Source of the DNA: an uncultured Pelagibacteraceae bacterium
GTDB lineage: Bacteria > Pseudomonadota > Alphaproteobacteria > Pelagibacterales > Pelagibacteraceae
Direction: 5' to 3'
Assembly: GCA_902557215.1 (NCBI GenBank)
Contig: CACDZM010000002.1
Span: forward strand, 1 to 64,000
Length of the DNA: 64,000 bases
The notes beneath the pieces were generated by a model. That model was not told the origin of the DNA. It did not search any database and saw nothing but the letters and a program-made list of their open reading frames with translations. Within the stretch, counting starts at the first letter, position 1. Every line of letters begins with the position of its first letter. The position numbers were made by a program, and so were the translations under genes. This document shows positions 43,427-52,240 of the stretch, piece by piece.

Positions 43427-43446
43427 TATTCTTATATTCTTTAGTT

Positions 43447-44409
43447 ATGAGGATAGTTTTACTATTAGTTTTTTTAATTTTCTCATTTCCAATTACTACT
43501 TATAGTTGGGAAAAAGTACCTGTTCCAGATTATGTAAATAAAAAAACAAAGTCACCATGGAATTTTTATGATGATTTTGAAGATCAAAAAGTTGGAAAAG
43601 TAAACTTAAAAAGATACCAGATTAATGACAAAGGCGCTGGCAGAAAACCATTTAAGATTAAACAAGAGTCTAATGGAAATAAATTTTTAGAGATATCGGT
43701 TGAGCATGGTTGGAATAAATGTTGCGGAAAATGGGTAAAGACGGAAAGATCGGAGTTTGAAGTAAAACCTAAAAGAACTCTAAATAAAGAAATATGGTAT
43801 GGATTTAGATTGAGATTTCCAAAAAACTTTATCTTCGTGAATGACAGACTTTTAGTTAGTCAGTTCAAAAATCAATTTAAAAATATGAAAAAAAGTCCAC
43901 TATTACATATTAATTTTTATGAGAACGGTAAAGTAATTGATGTGGGAGGTGATACTGGAGGTAAGGCAACAACTAAATATAATAAACCAGAGGCAATAAC
44001 TCATAGAGTTGCAAATAAATTCAGAGATAAAAATGGCAAATTTGAACTTTATAGATTTAAAGTTAGAGAGCAACCTTATTTATCAAGTTGGAATTTATCT
44101 TCTACCGATACAAGTTATCCAAAATCTTTTAAAGGTATCAAACTTGGTGAATGGAATGTATTTAAAATTGGTATCAAAAATTCAAAGTCAGAAGATGGTT
44201 TTATGAAAGTTTTTATTAATGAGGAAAAGGTATTAGATTACACTGGAATAACATTTGATTGGAAAGGTACTTATACCGGAAGTCATATTAGAGTAGGACC
44301 ATATAGAGATTCTGATCCAGATGGCGACGGTTACCTAAGACAATCAATTCACTATGACGATTTTATTGTAGTTTCAGATAAAAAAACTTTAGATAAATAT
44401 TTGAATTAA
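43447..44409 (+). CDS. Secreted polysaccharide lyase-like protein
   Basis: A 320-residue protein with a signal peptide (MRIVLLLVFLIFSFPITTYS). The body resembles the beta-jelly-roll polysaccharide lyase family related to heparin/alginate lyases. KTERSEFEVKPKRTLNKEIWYGF and RLRFPKNFIF lead, and KIGIKNSKSEDGFMKVFINEEKVLDY and the C-terminal HIRVGPYRDSDPDGDGYLRQSIHYDDFIV follow. The DPDGDG loop may bind calcium. The substrate is not predictable. It stands alone between fabI and pnp, without sugar-transport genes, and looks like an accessory insertion. Confidence 0.75.
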   Translation: MRIVLLLVFLIFSFPITTYSWEKVPVPDYVNKKTKSPWNFYDDFEDQKVGKVNLKRYQINDKGAGRKPFKIKQESNGNKFLEISVEHGWNKCCGKWVKTERSEFEVKPKRTLNKEIWYGFRLRFPKNFIFVNDRLLVSQFKNQFKNMKKSPLLHINFYENGKVIDVGGDTGGKATTKYNKPEAITHRVANKFRDKNGKFELYRFKVREQPYLSSWNLSSTDTSYPKSFKGIKLGEWNVFKIGIKNSKSEDGFMKVFINEEKVLDYTGITFDWKGTYTGSHIRVGPYRDSDPDGDGYLRQSIHYDDFIVVSDKKTLDKYLN

Positions 44410-44411
44410 AA

Positions 44412-44438
44412 AGGGGCGTTCTGTTGCCAGGTGCCCCT
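44412..44438. terminator. Intrinsic terminator after pnp (and facing the lyase)
   Basis: AGGGGC (44412-44417) pairs with GCCCCT (44433-44438). Read in the pnp direction, the stem is followed by TTTTT, a good intrinsic terminator directly after the pnp stop. In the other direction only a weaker ATTTTATT follows. Confidence 0.75.
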
Positions 44439-44443
44439 AGATT

Positions 44444-46516
44444 TTATTCAGCTGCTTGTTTCATAGAAAGTTTAACTTTACCTCTATCGAAACCAATCAC
44501 TTTAACTTTTACTTCGTCGCCTTCTTTAACAACATCAGTAACCTTAGCTACCCTTTTATCTGCAAGTTCTGAAATATGAACAAGTCCATCTTGTTTCCCT
44601 AAAAAGTTTACAAATGCACCAAACTCCATAATCTTCATAACTTTTCCTGAATAAATCTTATTTAATTCTGCTTTCGCTGTGATATCTTTAATCATCTGCA
44701 TTGCGGTGTTTCTTGATGCTTCATCTGGAGCAGCAACTGTTACTACACCCTCATCATTTACATCTACTTTTGCACCTGATTTTTCAACTATTTCTCTTAT
44801 TGTTGCACCACCTTTTCCAATTACAGCTGCAATATCTTTTTTATCAACATTAATTTTTTCCATTTTTGGAGTATGTTTTCCAACGTCAGATCTTGAAGCT
44901 GACAATGCTTTATTCATTTCTCCTAAAATATGAACTCTTCCATCTTTGGCTTGACTTAATGCCTGTTCCATTATTTCAAATGTTATACCTGTAATTTTGA
45001 TATCCATTTGTAGAGAAGTAATTCCATCTTTCGTTCCAGCAACTTTGAAGTCCATATCACCCAGATGATCTTCATCACCTAAAATGTCTGATAGCACACT
45101 AAAATCATCACCCTCTTTAATTAAACCCATTGCAATACCTGCAACTGGTTCTTTAATTGGTACTCCTGCATCCATTAATGCAAGTGAAGTTCCACAAACA
45201 GTGGCCATTGAGGATGAACCGTTAGACTCTGTAATTTCAGAAACTACTCTAAAAGTATAAGGAAATGTCTCTTTCGAAGGTAATGACGAGTGAATAGCTC
45301 TCCACGCTAATTTACCATGTCCTATTTCTCTTCTACCAGTTCCAATTCTTCCTGTTTCTCCTACTGAAAATGGGGGAAAATTATAATGGAGCATAAACCT
45401 TTCTCTTTGTAATCCATCTAGGCTCTCAATTCTTTGTTCATCATCAGATGTACCTAAAGTAGCTGTGACTATTGCCTGTGTTTCTCCTCTAGTAAATAAA
45501 GCAGATCCATGCGTTCTAGGTAAAATACCAACCTCACAAGAAATAGGTCTTACATCAGATAGTCCTCTACCATCTATTCTATTTTTATTTTTTAAAATAT
45601 CTGTTCTCACAATTGTCTTTTCAAGATTTTTTAGTTCGGAGTTCACATCAAGATCAGTATAGTTTTCATCTTCCTCATAAAGTTTTTTAGCTTTGTCGGT
45701 AATTTCTGAAATTTGATTTGATCTGTCTTGTTTGTCTCTAGTAGCAAATGCTTTTTTAAGATCTTCTGTAAAAGTTTCTTCAAGTTTCTTTTTAATTTCA
45801 GATAGGTCTTTCTTTTCAACAGTCCATTCAGGTTTTCTGCATTCTTTGGCCAATTCCTCTATCATTTGAATCACCGGAACAAAACCTTCATGACCAAATT
45901 TAACTGCATTTAACATTTCTTCCTCAGTTAATCCGCTCGCCTCAGATTCGACCATAAGCACAGCATCTTTTGTGCCAGCAACCACTAAATCTAATTTTGA
46001 TTTTTCAAGTTCAGCTTTTGAGGGATTTAAAACATATTTACCATTTATATATCCAACCCTAGATGCTCCAACAGGGCCCAAAAACGGCATACCTGATATA
46101 GCTAATGCTGCTGATGAAGCTGTAATAGATAAAATATCTGCCTCGTTTTCTTTATCATAAGAAATTACGGTTGGTAATAATTGAACTTCATTTTTAAATT
46201 CATCAGGAAACAGAGGTCTGATTGGTCTATCAATCAATCTTGAGATTAATGTCTCGCTTTCAGTTGGCCTTGCTTCTCTTTTAAAATATCCACCAGGGAT
46301 TTTTCCTGCTGCATAATATTTTTCTTGGTAATTTACAGATAATGGAAAATAATCTATGTCTGGATTGACTTTTTTTGCTCCAACAACTGTTGCTAAAACT
46401 ACTGTTTCTCCACATGTTGCAATAATAGCTCCATCTGCCTGCCTTGCCACTTTACCTGTCTCTAAACTTATCTTTTTGCCTGCTACTTCAACTTCCTTCT
46501 TGTATACTTTAAACAT
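44444..46516 (-). CDS. pnp: Polynucleotide phosphorylase
   Basis: Phosphorolytic 3'-5' exoribonuclease, 690 residues. Two RNase PH domains (about 1-230 and 310-550) are joined by a helical domain. A KH domain ([22 protein letters not shown]) is near 560-610 and an S1 domain ([26 protein letters not shown]) near 620-690. The active-site region of the second PH domain includes [20 protein letters not shown]. Follows rpsO on the same strand, the usual order. A GAAAC-type repeat lies in its leader. Confidence 0.97.
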   Translation of the reverse strand: MFKVYKKEVEVAGKKISLETGKVARQADGAIIATCGETVVLATVVGAKKVNPDIDYFPLSVNYQEKYYAAGKIPGGYFKREARPTESETLISRLIDRPIRPLFPDEFKNEVQLLPTVISYDKENEADILSITASSAALAISGMPFLGPVGASRVGYINGKYVLNPSKAELEKSKLDLVVAGTKDAVLMVESEASGLTEEEMLNAVKFGHEGFVPVIQMIEELAKECRKPEWTVEKKDLSEIKKKLEETFTEDLKKAFATRDKQDRSNQISEITDKAKKLYEEDENYTDLDVNSELKNLEKTIVRTDILKNKNRIDGRGLSDVRPISCEVGILPRTHGSALFTRGETQAIVTATLGTSDDEQRIESLDGLQRERFMLHYNFPPFSVGETGRIGTGRREIGHGKLAWRAIHSSLPSKETFPYTFRVVSEITESNGSSSMATVCGTSLALMDAGVPIKEPVAGIAMGLIKEGDDFSVLSDILGDEDHLGDMDFKVAGTKDGITSLQMDIKITGITFEIMEQALSQAKDGRVHILGEMNKALSASRSDVGKHTPKMEKINVDKKDIAAVIGKGGATIREIVEKSGAKVDVNDEGVVTVAAPDEASRNTAMQMIKDITAKAELNKIYSGKVMKIMEFGAFVNFLGKQDGLVHISELADKRVAKVTDVVKEGDEVKVKVIGFDRGKVKLSMKQAAE

Positions 46517-46526
46517 TTCATTTCCA

Positions 46527-46545
46527 TTTCGTTTCGTTTCGTTTC
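46527..46545 (-). repeat. Pentanucleotide repeat in the pnp leader
   Basis: TTTCG is repeated 3.8 times on the plus strand, flanked by imperfect copies from 46514 to 46554. The pnp mRNA leader therefore reads as a nearly pure purine run of GAAAC units ending at the start codon. Repeat-number changes would alter the ribosome-binding region. Confidence 0.7.
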
Positions 46546-46569
46546 ATTCCGTTCCATCTCTCTTGATAC

Positions 46570-46818
46570 TTATTTTCTTAAATTCAATTTAGACAGGACA
46601 TTTTTGTAAGAGTTTATCTTATTTCTTTTAAGATATTCTAACAATTTTTTTCTTCTATTGACTGCTCTCAACAATCCAACTGATGAATGTTTGTCTTTTT
46701 TGAATTGCTTAATATGTTTAGAGAGTGTTTCAATTTTTTCTGTTAAAAGAGCAATTTGGATCTCTGACGATCCTGTATCTTTTTCGTGCATCGCTAGCTC
46801 TTGAGTTTTTTTATTCAT
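46570..46818 (-). CDS. rpsO: 30S ribosomal protein S15
   Basis: An 82-residue 16S rRNA-binding protein, seven residues shorter than the usual 89 because of a shorter N-terminus. HEKDTGSSEIQIALLTEKIETLSKHIKQFKKDKHSSVGLLRAVNRRKKLLEYLKR is the complete S15 core. Located between rbfA and pnp. No truB gene lies between rbfA and rpsO, as it would in E. coli. Confidence 0.97.
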   Translation of the reverse strand: MNKKTQELAMHEKDTGSSEIQIALLTEKIETLSKHIKQFKKDKHSSVGLLRAVNRRKKLLEYLKRNKINSYKNVLSKLNLRK

Positions 46819-46826
46819 ATTTTTTC

Positions 46827-47195
46827 CTATTTATTTGTTTGTTTGATTAAATTTTCTATTTTTTCTGCATATTCAAAAGACTCATCTTTTCTAAAAAGTA
46901 GTTTTGGTAAAAATTTCATTACAACTTTTTGTGATAATATCTTTCTAATTAGAAACGAATATTCTTTCAAAACATTTAATGTTTCATCAGCATTTTCCCC
47001 TCCAAGTGGAAGAACATATGCCTTGGCAATTTTTAAGTCTTGACTCATACGAACTTCAGTAACAGTAATTTTATTGGTTTCTAAATTCGGTACTTTAGCC
47101 TCATTTCTTATAAAAATCATGCTTAGGGCTTGCTTTACCATTTCTCCAACTCTTAATTGTCTTTGAGAGATTGGTTTTCCTAATCTATCAGCCAT
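46827..47195 (-). CDS. rbfA: Ribosome-binding factor A
   Basis: Small KH-fold factor for 30S maturation, 122 residues. RQLRVGEMVKQALSMIF is the standard N-terminus, and VRMSQDLKIAKAYVLPLGG with LPKLLFRKDESFEYAEKIENLI the core of the family. The ATG overlaps the infB stop (TAATG). Confidence 0.95.
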   Translation of the reverse strand: MADRLGKPISQRQLRVGEMVKQALSMIFIRNEAKVPNLETNKITVTEVRMSQDLKIAKAYVLPLGGENADETLNVLKEYSFLIRKILSQKVVMKFLPKLLFRKDESFEYAEKIENLIKQTNK

Positions 47196-49402
47196 TAAAT
47201 TGTCCTTTCTTTTGAAGTTACATTAAAAGCCTCTAGCGTGTCATTTTTTTGGAAGTCGACGTAATCTTTAATTGTAATACCACACTCTTGACCGTTACTT
47301 ACATGTTTCACTTGGTTTTTTTCCCTAAATAGTGTTCCTACTTTACCCGTAAATATTATATTTCCATCTCTTATTATTCTTAACTTAGAGTTACTACTTA
47401 TTTCTCCTTCTGTGACTTTTGAGCCTGCAACTTTACCTGCACCTGAAACCTTAAATATTTCTAAAATTTGAGCAGTTCCAGTTATATTTTCTTTAATATC
47501 AGGTCTTAGTAAACCTGACATTCTAGATTTTATAAAATCTAATACTTCATAAATAATGTTATAAGAGTATATTTTTATTTTCTCAAGCTCAGCTAATTTT
47601 TTTGCTTCTTTGCTTGGTTTAACGTTAAATGCTATCAAAACGGCATCAGACGCTTTTGCTAAAGTTACATCTGTTTCTGTAACCATTCCAATATCTGATA
47701 AGATGATTTTAGGTTTAACCTCTTCATGCTTAATTTGGCTAATAGCACTTTTGATTGCTTCAGATGATCCGTGAACATCGGATTTAATTATTAAATTTAA
47801 TTCCTCTGATAACTTATCTGAGAATGCTGAGTCTTGGGTTGCAAAAGTTAAGGGATTTTTATTCTCTTTATTTTCTTGAGCTCTATTTTGACTTAAACTT
47901 TTTGCTTCTTTTTCATTGTCAAGAACTATAAAATCGTCTCCAGCTTTTGCGGCACCATTGATACCAAGAATTTCAACTGGTGTAGAAGGTACAGCCTCAT
48001 CAATACTTTGTCCCTTATCATTAATAATCGCTCTCACCTTACCCCATCTTAATCCACTAACAAAAAAATCTCCTTTTTTTAAAGTACCTGCGGTTACAAT
48101 TATTGTTGCTACAGGGCCTCTACCTATATCAATTTTGGACTCTAGAACAATTCCAGTCGCTTTTGACAGAAAATCTGTTTTCAAATCTAGAATTTCAGCT
48201 TGAAGAATAATTGCCTCAACTAATTTATCTAAATTTAGTTTTGTTTTAGCAGATATTTCAACCATTAACACATCTCCTGAAAGATCCTCAGCAATTAATT
48301 CGTGTTCTAATAATTGATTTTTAACTTTTTGTGGATCAGCATCTGGAAGATCACACTTGTTAATCGCGACAACTATTGGAACATTAGCTGCTTTAGCATG
48401 TTTTATAGACTCGACTGTTTGGGGTTTTACTCCATCATCTGCTGCAACCACTAACACAACTACATCTGTAAGTTTTGATCCCCTTGATCTCATTTCTGTA
48501 AAAGCCGCGTGACCTGGCGTATCAATAAAAGTTAATTTATTTGATTGCGCATCTATTTGATAAGCTCCTATGTGTTGAGTAATTCCACCAAATTCCCCCG
48601 ATACTACATTTGTACTTCTTAAAACATCTAACACAGATGTTTTACCATGATCTACATGACCCATTACAGTCACAATTGGTGGTCTATTTTTTAAGTTTTC
48701 TGATCTAGAGGCTTTAATTTTACTTATTATCTCCTCAGCTTTTTCCTCTCTTATTGGATTATGACCAAATTCTTTTACCAGATACTCTGCGGTGTCTGCC
48801 GCTAAAGATTGATTAATTGTAACAGTAACTCCCATACCAAAAAGGAATTTAATAACATTACTAGACTGTTCAGCCATTCTATTTGCAAGTTCCCTAACTG
48901 TTATTGACTCTGGAATATTAATATCCCTTTTTATTTGTTTAAAATTTTCTTTACTTTCATCTTTGTTTGCATTTTTTAATTCCTTTTGTCTTGCTCTTTT
49001 GACCGATGCTAAACTTCTTTCCCTTGTTTCTATTTGATCACTCAAAGCTCTAGAGACTGTGAGTTTTAACTCTCTTTTTTTTGTTCCTAATTTAGACTTT
49101 TTATCATTATCAGTATCACCTTTTAATCTTTTAGTTGCTCTTTGTTCTGCAAGTTTTCGTCTTTCAAAATCACTTGCTATAGGTTGCGCTTTAGAAAAAA
49201 AGTTATTTTTTAACTGAGTTCCTTTTTTAAAATTGGAAGATTGTTTAGATCCACTAATTCGATTATTATTTACTTTACCAAAAGTTTTGCTTGATTGTTT
49301 ATCAATTACTACTGTTTTCTTTCCTTTTACTTTTAAAGTATCAAATTCATTGATTGATTTTTTGAATTTTCCAGAAATAGTTAGTTTTTTTTTGTTTTCC
49401 AT
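47195..49402 (-). CDS. infB: Translation initiation factor IF-2
   Basis: GTPase that brings initiator tRNA to the 30S subunit, 735 residues. A Lys-rich N-terminal region (about 1-155) precedes the IF2-N motif (ITVRELANRMAEQSSNVIKFLFGMG). The G domain starts with GHVDHGKTS near residue 244, then DTPGHAAF and NKCD, followed by domain II and the C-terminal C1/C2 domains. It is shorter than E. coli IF2 (890) mainly in the N-terminal region. A nusA-infB-rbfA-rpsO-pnp series; rimP and ylxR are not present here. Confidence 0.97.
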   Translation of the reverse strand: MENKKKLTISGKFKKSINEFDTLKVKGKKTVVIDKQSSKTFGKVNNNRISGSKQSSNFKKGTQLKNNFFSKAQPIASDFERRKLAEQRATKRLKGDTDNDKKSKLGTKKRELKLTVSRALSDQIETRERSLASVKRARQKELKNANKDESKENFKQIKRDINIPESITVRELANRMAEQSSNVIKFLFGMGVTVTINQSLAADTAEYLVKEFGHNPIREEKAEEIISKIKASRSENLKNRPPIVTVMGHVDHGKTSVLDVLRSTNVVSGEFGGITQHIGAYQIDAQSNKLTFIDTPGHAAFTEMRSRGSKLTDVVVLVVAADDGVKPQTVESIKHAKAANVPIVVAINKCDLPDADPQKVKNQLLEHELIAEDLSGDVLMVEISAKTKLNLDKLVEAIILQAEILDLKTDFLSKATGIVLESKIDIGRGPVATIIVTAGTLKKGDFFVSGLRWGKVRAIINDKGQSIDEAVPSTPVEILGINGAAKAGDDFIVLDNEKEAKSLSQNRAQENKENKNPLTFATQDSAFSDKLSEELNLIIKSDVHGSSEAIKSAISQIKHEEVKPKIILSDIGMVTETDVTLAKASDAVLIAFNVKPSKEAKKLAELEKIKIYSYNIIYEVLDFIKSRMSGLLRPDIKENITGTAQILEIFKVSGAGKVAGSKVTEGEISSNSKLRIIRDGNIIFTGKVGTLFREKNQVKHVSNGQECGITIKDYVDFQKNDTLEAFNVTSKERTI

Positions 49403-49412
49403 AACTCATTAC

Positions 49413-50972
49413 TCAATCTTTATCTTTATAAACTATATTTCTTGCTGACATGATAAGTTCATCAGCTTCGTTTTTCGATAATGCAAAGTCCTCAAGGTAG
49501 CCTTGAATTTTTATTTTTTCTCCTTTTATCACATCAAATCCACCAGTAAGCTCATCAGATGCTAGATCAGCAAAATCTTCCAAGTTGAGTATTTTTTGCT
49601 CACCTAAAGTGACTAGCATTCCAGGTGTCAAACCTTTTAGATTTATTAAATCATCGGCCAAGCCTAGATCTTTTATTCTTTGGGAAATGTCCTCTTGATC
49701 TTTTTGATAAAATTCTTTTGCTCTTTCGATAAGTGCTTTTGCTGTTTCTTCTTCTATTCCCTCAATTTTTATCAAATTCTCAGAGGTGGTATCTTTTATA
49801 TCATCTATAGTAGAGTATCCTTCGGCAACTAAAAGTTGACCTAACGTTTCATCAAGTTCTAAATTTTTAACAAAATTTTCTGTCTTCTCTTTGAATTCTT
49901 GTTGACGTCGATCAGAATCCTCTTGATCAGTCATAATATTAATTTCATAATTCATTAATTTTGTAGCTAATCGAACATTTTGACCTCTTCTTCCAATTGC
50001 CTTGCTAAGATTATCCTCTGTTAAAATTACATCTAATTTTTTTCTTTCCAAATCAACATTAACCCTTTGAACCTCTGCTGGGGATAAAGCATTTGCTACT
50101 AATATCGCTGGGTCCTCAGACCAATTTACAATGTCAATTTTTTCTCCTTGTAGTTCATTCACAACAGCTTGTACTCTTGAACCCCTCATTCCGACACATG
50201 CTCCTACAGGATCAAGTGACGTATCAACTGCTTTCACACAAATTTTGGCTCTACTGCCTGGATCTCTAGAAGATGATTTTATTTCAATTAAATTATCATA
50301 AATTTCTGGAACTTCTTGAACAAAAAGTTTCTCCATAAATTTCGGGTGTGCTCTAGACAAAAAAATCTGTTGTCCCCTAGGCTCTCTTCTAACATCATAA
50401 CAATACGCTTTAACTCTATCTCCAGCTTTAATATTTTCTCTAGGTATCATTTCATTCTTTTGAATTATCGCTTCAGTTCTTCCAAGATCTACAATTACAT
50501 TTCCAAATTCTAATCTTTTAACAATTCCACTTAAGATAGAGTCTTTTTTATCTATAAAGTCATTAAATTGTCTTTCTCTTTCTGCTTCTCTTACATTAAA
50601 ATTAATTACTTGTTTTGCAGTCTGCGCCGCGATCCTACCAAAATCAAAAGATGGTAATGGTTGAAGCACTTCATCACCAATAGTTTTGCCCCTGTTTGTT
50701 TCATTAAGGTTAATTGCTTCCTCTATATTAATTTCAGTATTAGAATTTTCAGGATTTTCTACTATGACCAGCTTTCTAAAAAGCTCAATATTTCCGGTGT
50801 CTCTGTCAATTAAGACTTTAATTTCATTATCTTGACCAAACTTAGATTTGGCTGCTTTTGCAATACCTGTTTCCATAGAATTAATTATTAATTCTTTATC
50901 TATAGACTTTTCTAATGCCACAGCTTCAGCAATTCTAAGTAACTCTAGTTTATCTGCTCTTTTATTTAACAT
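49413..50972 (-). CDS. nusA: Transcription termination/antitermination factor NusA
   Basis: RNA polymerase-associated factor promoting pausing and intrinsic termination, 519 residues from ATG at 50972 (MLNKRADKLELLRIAEAVA). A longer frame from 51011 would add 13 residues encoded by the terminator stem and is not credible. The NusA N-domain (about 1-120) is followed by S1 (SILSGIVKRLEFGNVIVDLGRTE), two KH domains (GACVGMRGSRVQAVVNEL; LSKAIGRRGQNVRLATKL) and C-terminal helix-hairpin-helix repeats. It follows metK across a leader that contains an intrinsic terminator. Confidence 0.96.
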   Translation of the reverse strand: MLNKRADKLELLRIAEAVALEKSIDKELIINSMETGIAKAAKSKFGQDNEIKVLIDRDTGNIELFRKLVIVENPENSNTEINIEEAINLNETNRGKTIGDEVLQPLPSFDFGRIAAQTAKQVINFNVREAERERQFNDFIDKKDSILSGIVKRLEFGNVIVDLGRTEAIIQKNEMIPRENIKAGDRVKAYCYDVRREPRGQQIFLSRAHPKFMEKLFVQEVPEIYDNLIEIKSSSRDPGSRAKICVKAVDTSLDPVGACVGMRGSRVQAVVNELQGEKIDIVNWSEDPAILVANALSPAEVQRVNVDLERKKLDVILTEDNLSKAIGRRGQNVRLATKLMNYEINIMTDQEDSDRRQQEFKEKTENFVKNLELDETLGQLLVAEGYSTIDDIKDTTSENLIKIEGIEEETAKALIERAKEFYQKDQEDISQRIKDLGLADDLINLKGLTPGMLVTLGEQKILNLEDFADLASDELTGGFDVIKGEKIKIQGYLEDFALSKNEADELIMSARNIVYKDKD

Positions 50973-50987
50973 TTTTTTGTTTGTTCC

Positions 50988-51014
50988 AAAAAAAAATGGG
51001 CTAATGCCCATTTT
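50988..51014 (-). terminator. Intrinsic terminator in the nusA leader (possible attenuator)
   Basis: On the minus strand AAAATGGGC, loop ATTA, GCCCATTTT form a perfect 9-bp stem, and the T run after GCCCA extends to nine. The T tract ends 15 bases before the nusA ATG. It ends metK-operon transcription, but the only promoter-like sequence for nusA lies upstream of it. Confidence 0.8.
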
Positions 51015-51036
51015 GAAATTTTAACAATGTTCAAAG

Positions 51037-51064
51037 AATATAATAAAGTTTTTTTTTAATTCAA
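51037..51064 (-). promoter_or_regulatory. Candidate nusA promoter
   Basis: TTGAAT (51059-51064), a 16-bp A-rich spacer and TATATT (51037-51042) on the minus strand, directly after the metK stop region. The predicted start near 51030 gives a 58-nt leader containing the terminator. Confidence 0.45.
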
Positions 51065-51070
51065 TAGAAA

Positions 51071-52240
51071 CTATTTAGAAAAAGACCCGATTTTATCAGT
51101 TTTTTCCCATGAAAATGATCCATCAGCTTCAGGTGTTCTTCCAAAATGACCATATGCAGCTGTTTTCTCATAAATAGGTTTATTTAAATTTAGCATTTCT
51201 CGTATGCCTCTTGGACTTAAATCAAAGTTTTCTTTTATTTTTTCAACAACAAACTTATTTTTATCTAAATCATTATCAAATAAATCTACATAAATAGATA
51301 AAGGTTTTGAAACACCAATTGCATAAGCGAGTTGTATTAAACACTTATCAGCTATTTTCGAAGCAACAACATTTTTAGCTATATACCTTGCTGCATAAGC
51401 AGCAGATCTATCAACTTTTGTTGGGTCTTTTCCTGAAAAAGCGCCTCCTCCATGAGGAGCCGCACCACCATAAGTATCTACAATTATTTTTCTTCCTGTT
51501 AATCCACAATCACCATCTGGGCCTCCTATAACGAAATTACCAGTTGGATTCACATAAAATTCATTTTCATCAAATTCATGAAGAAAATTTTTAGGAATGG
51601 ATTTTAACATATAGGGTCTAAGTAAATCTCTAACTTGCAATTGATTAACATCTGGTGCATGCTGAGATGATATTACAACTGACTTAACTTTGGTTGGCTT
51701 TCCATCAACATATTCAAAAGTAACCTGACTTTTTGAGTCAGGTTCAATGTTTTTTAATTTTCCTGACTTTCTATCTTCTGCCATAAGTCTTAAAATTTTA
51801 TGGGAATAGTGAATAGGGGCAGGCATCAGTATATCAGTTTCATTACATGCATATCCAAACATAATTCCTTGATCACCAGCACCTTCATCTTTATTTCCAG
51901 ATGAGTCTACACCCATAGCAATGTCAGCAGATTGTGCGTGTAAATGACACTCAATTTTTGTAGCGTCCTTCCAAGTAAAGCCGTCTTGATCATAACCAAT
52001 ATCCTTAATACAATTTCTTACTTTTTGTATTATTTCATCTTTACTAATTTCAGGCCCTCTAACCTCACCAGCAAGAACTACTTTGTTTGTAGTTGTTAAG
52101 GTTTCACATGCAACTCTAGAGAAGGGATCGCCCGAGAGATAACTGTCAACGACCATATCCGAAATTCTATCTGATACTTTATCAGGATGCCCTTCTGAAA
52201 CTGACTCACTAGTAAATAAATAGTTTTTAAGATTACTCAT
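51071..52240 (-). CDS. metK: S-adenosylmethionine synthetase
   Basis: Makes SAM from methionine and ATP, 389 residues. [20 protein letters not shown] at the N-terminus, [12 protein letters not shown] near residue 119 and [23 protein letters not shown] near 262 are the MetK signatures. The start overlaps the 3' end of lnt by eight bases. Last gene of the tsaB-to-metK series, followed by an intrinsic terminator. Confidence 0.98.
   Translation of the reverse strand: MSNLKNYLFTSESVSEGHPDKVSDRISDMVVDSYLSGDPFSRVACETLTTTNKVVLAGEVRGPEISKDEIIQKVRNCIKDIGYDQDGFTWKDATKIECHLHAQSADIAMGVDSSGNKDEGAGDQGIMFGYACNETDILMPAPIHYSHKILRLMAEDRKSGKLKNIEPDSKSQVTFEYVDGKPTKVKSVVISSQHAPDVNQLQVRDLLRPYMLKSIPKNFLHEFDENEFYVNPTGNFVIGGPDGDCGLTGRKIIVDTYGGAAPHGGGAFSGKDPTKVDRSAAYAARYIAKNVVASKIADKCLIQLAYAIGVSKPLSIYVDLFDNDLDKNKFVVEKIKENFDLSPRGIREMLNLNKPIYEKTAAYGHFGRTPEADGSFSWEKTDKIGSFSK

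Noticed and set aside
50973-51011. N-terminal extension of NusA by 13 codons
   Set aside because: The extension is encoded by the terminator stem and T tract; the ATG at 50972 gives the normal NusA N-terminus.
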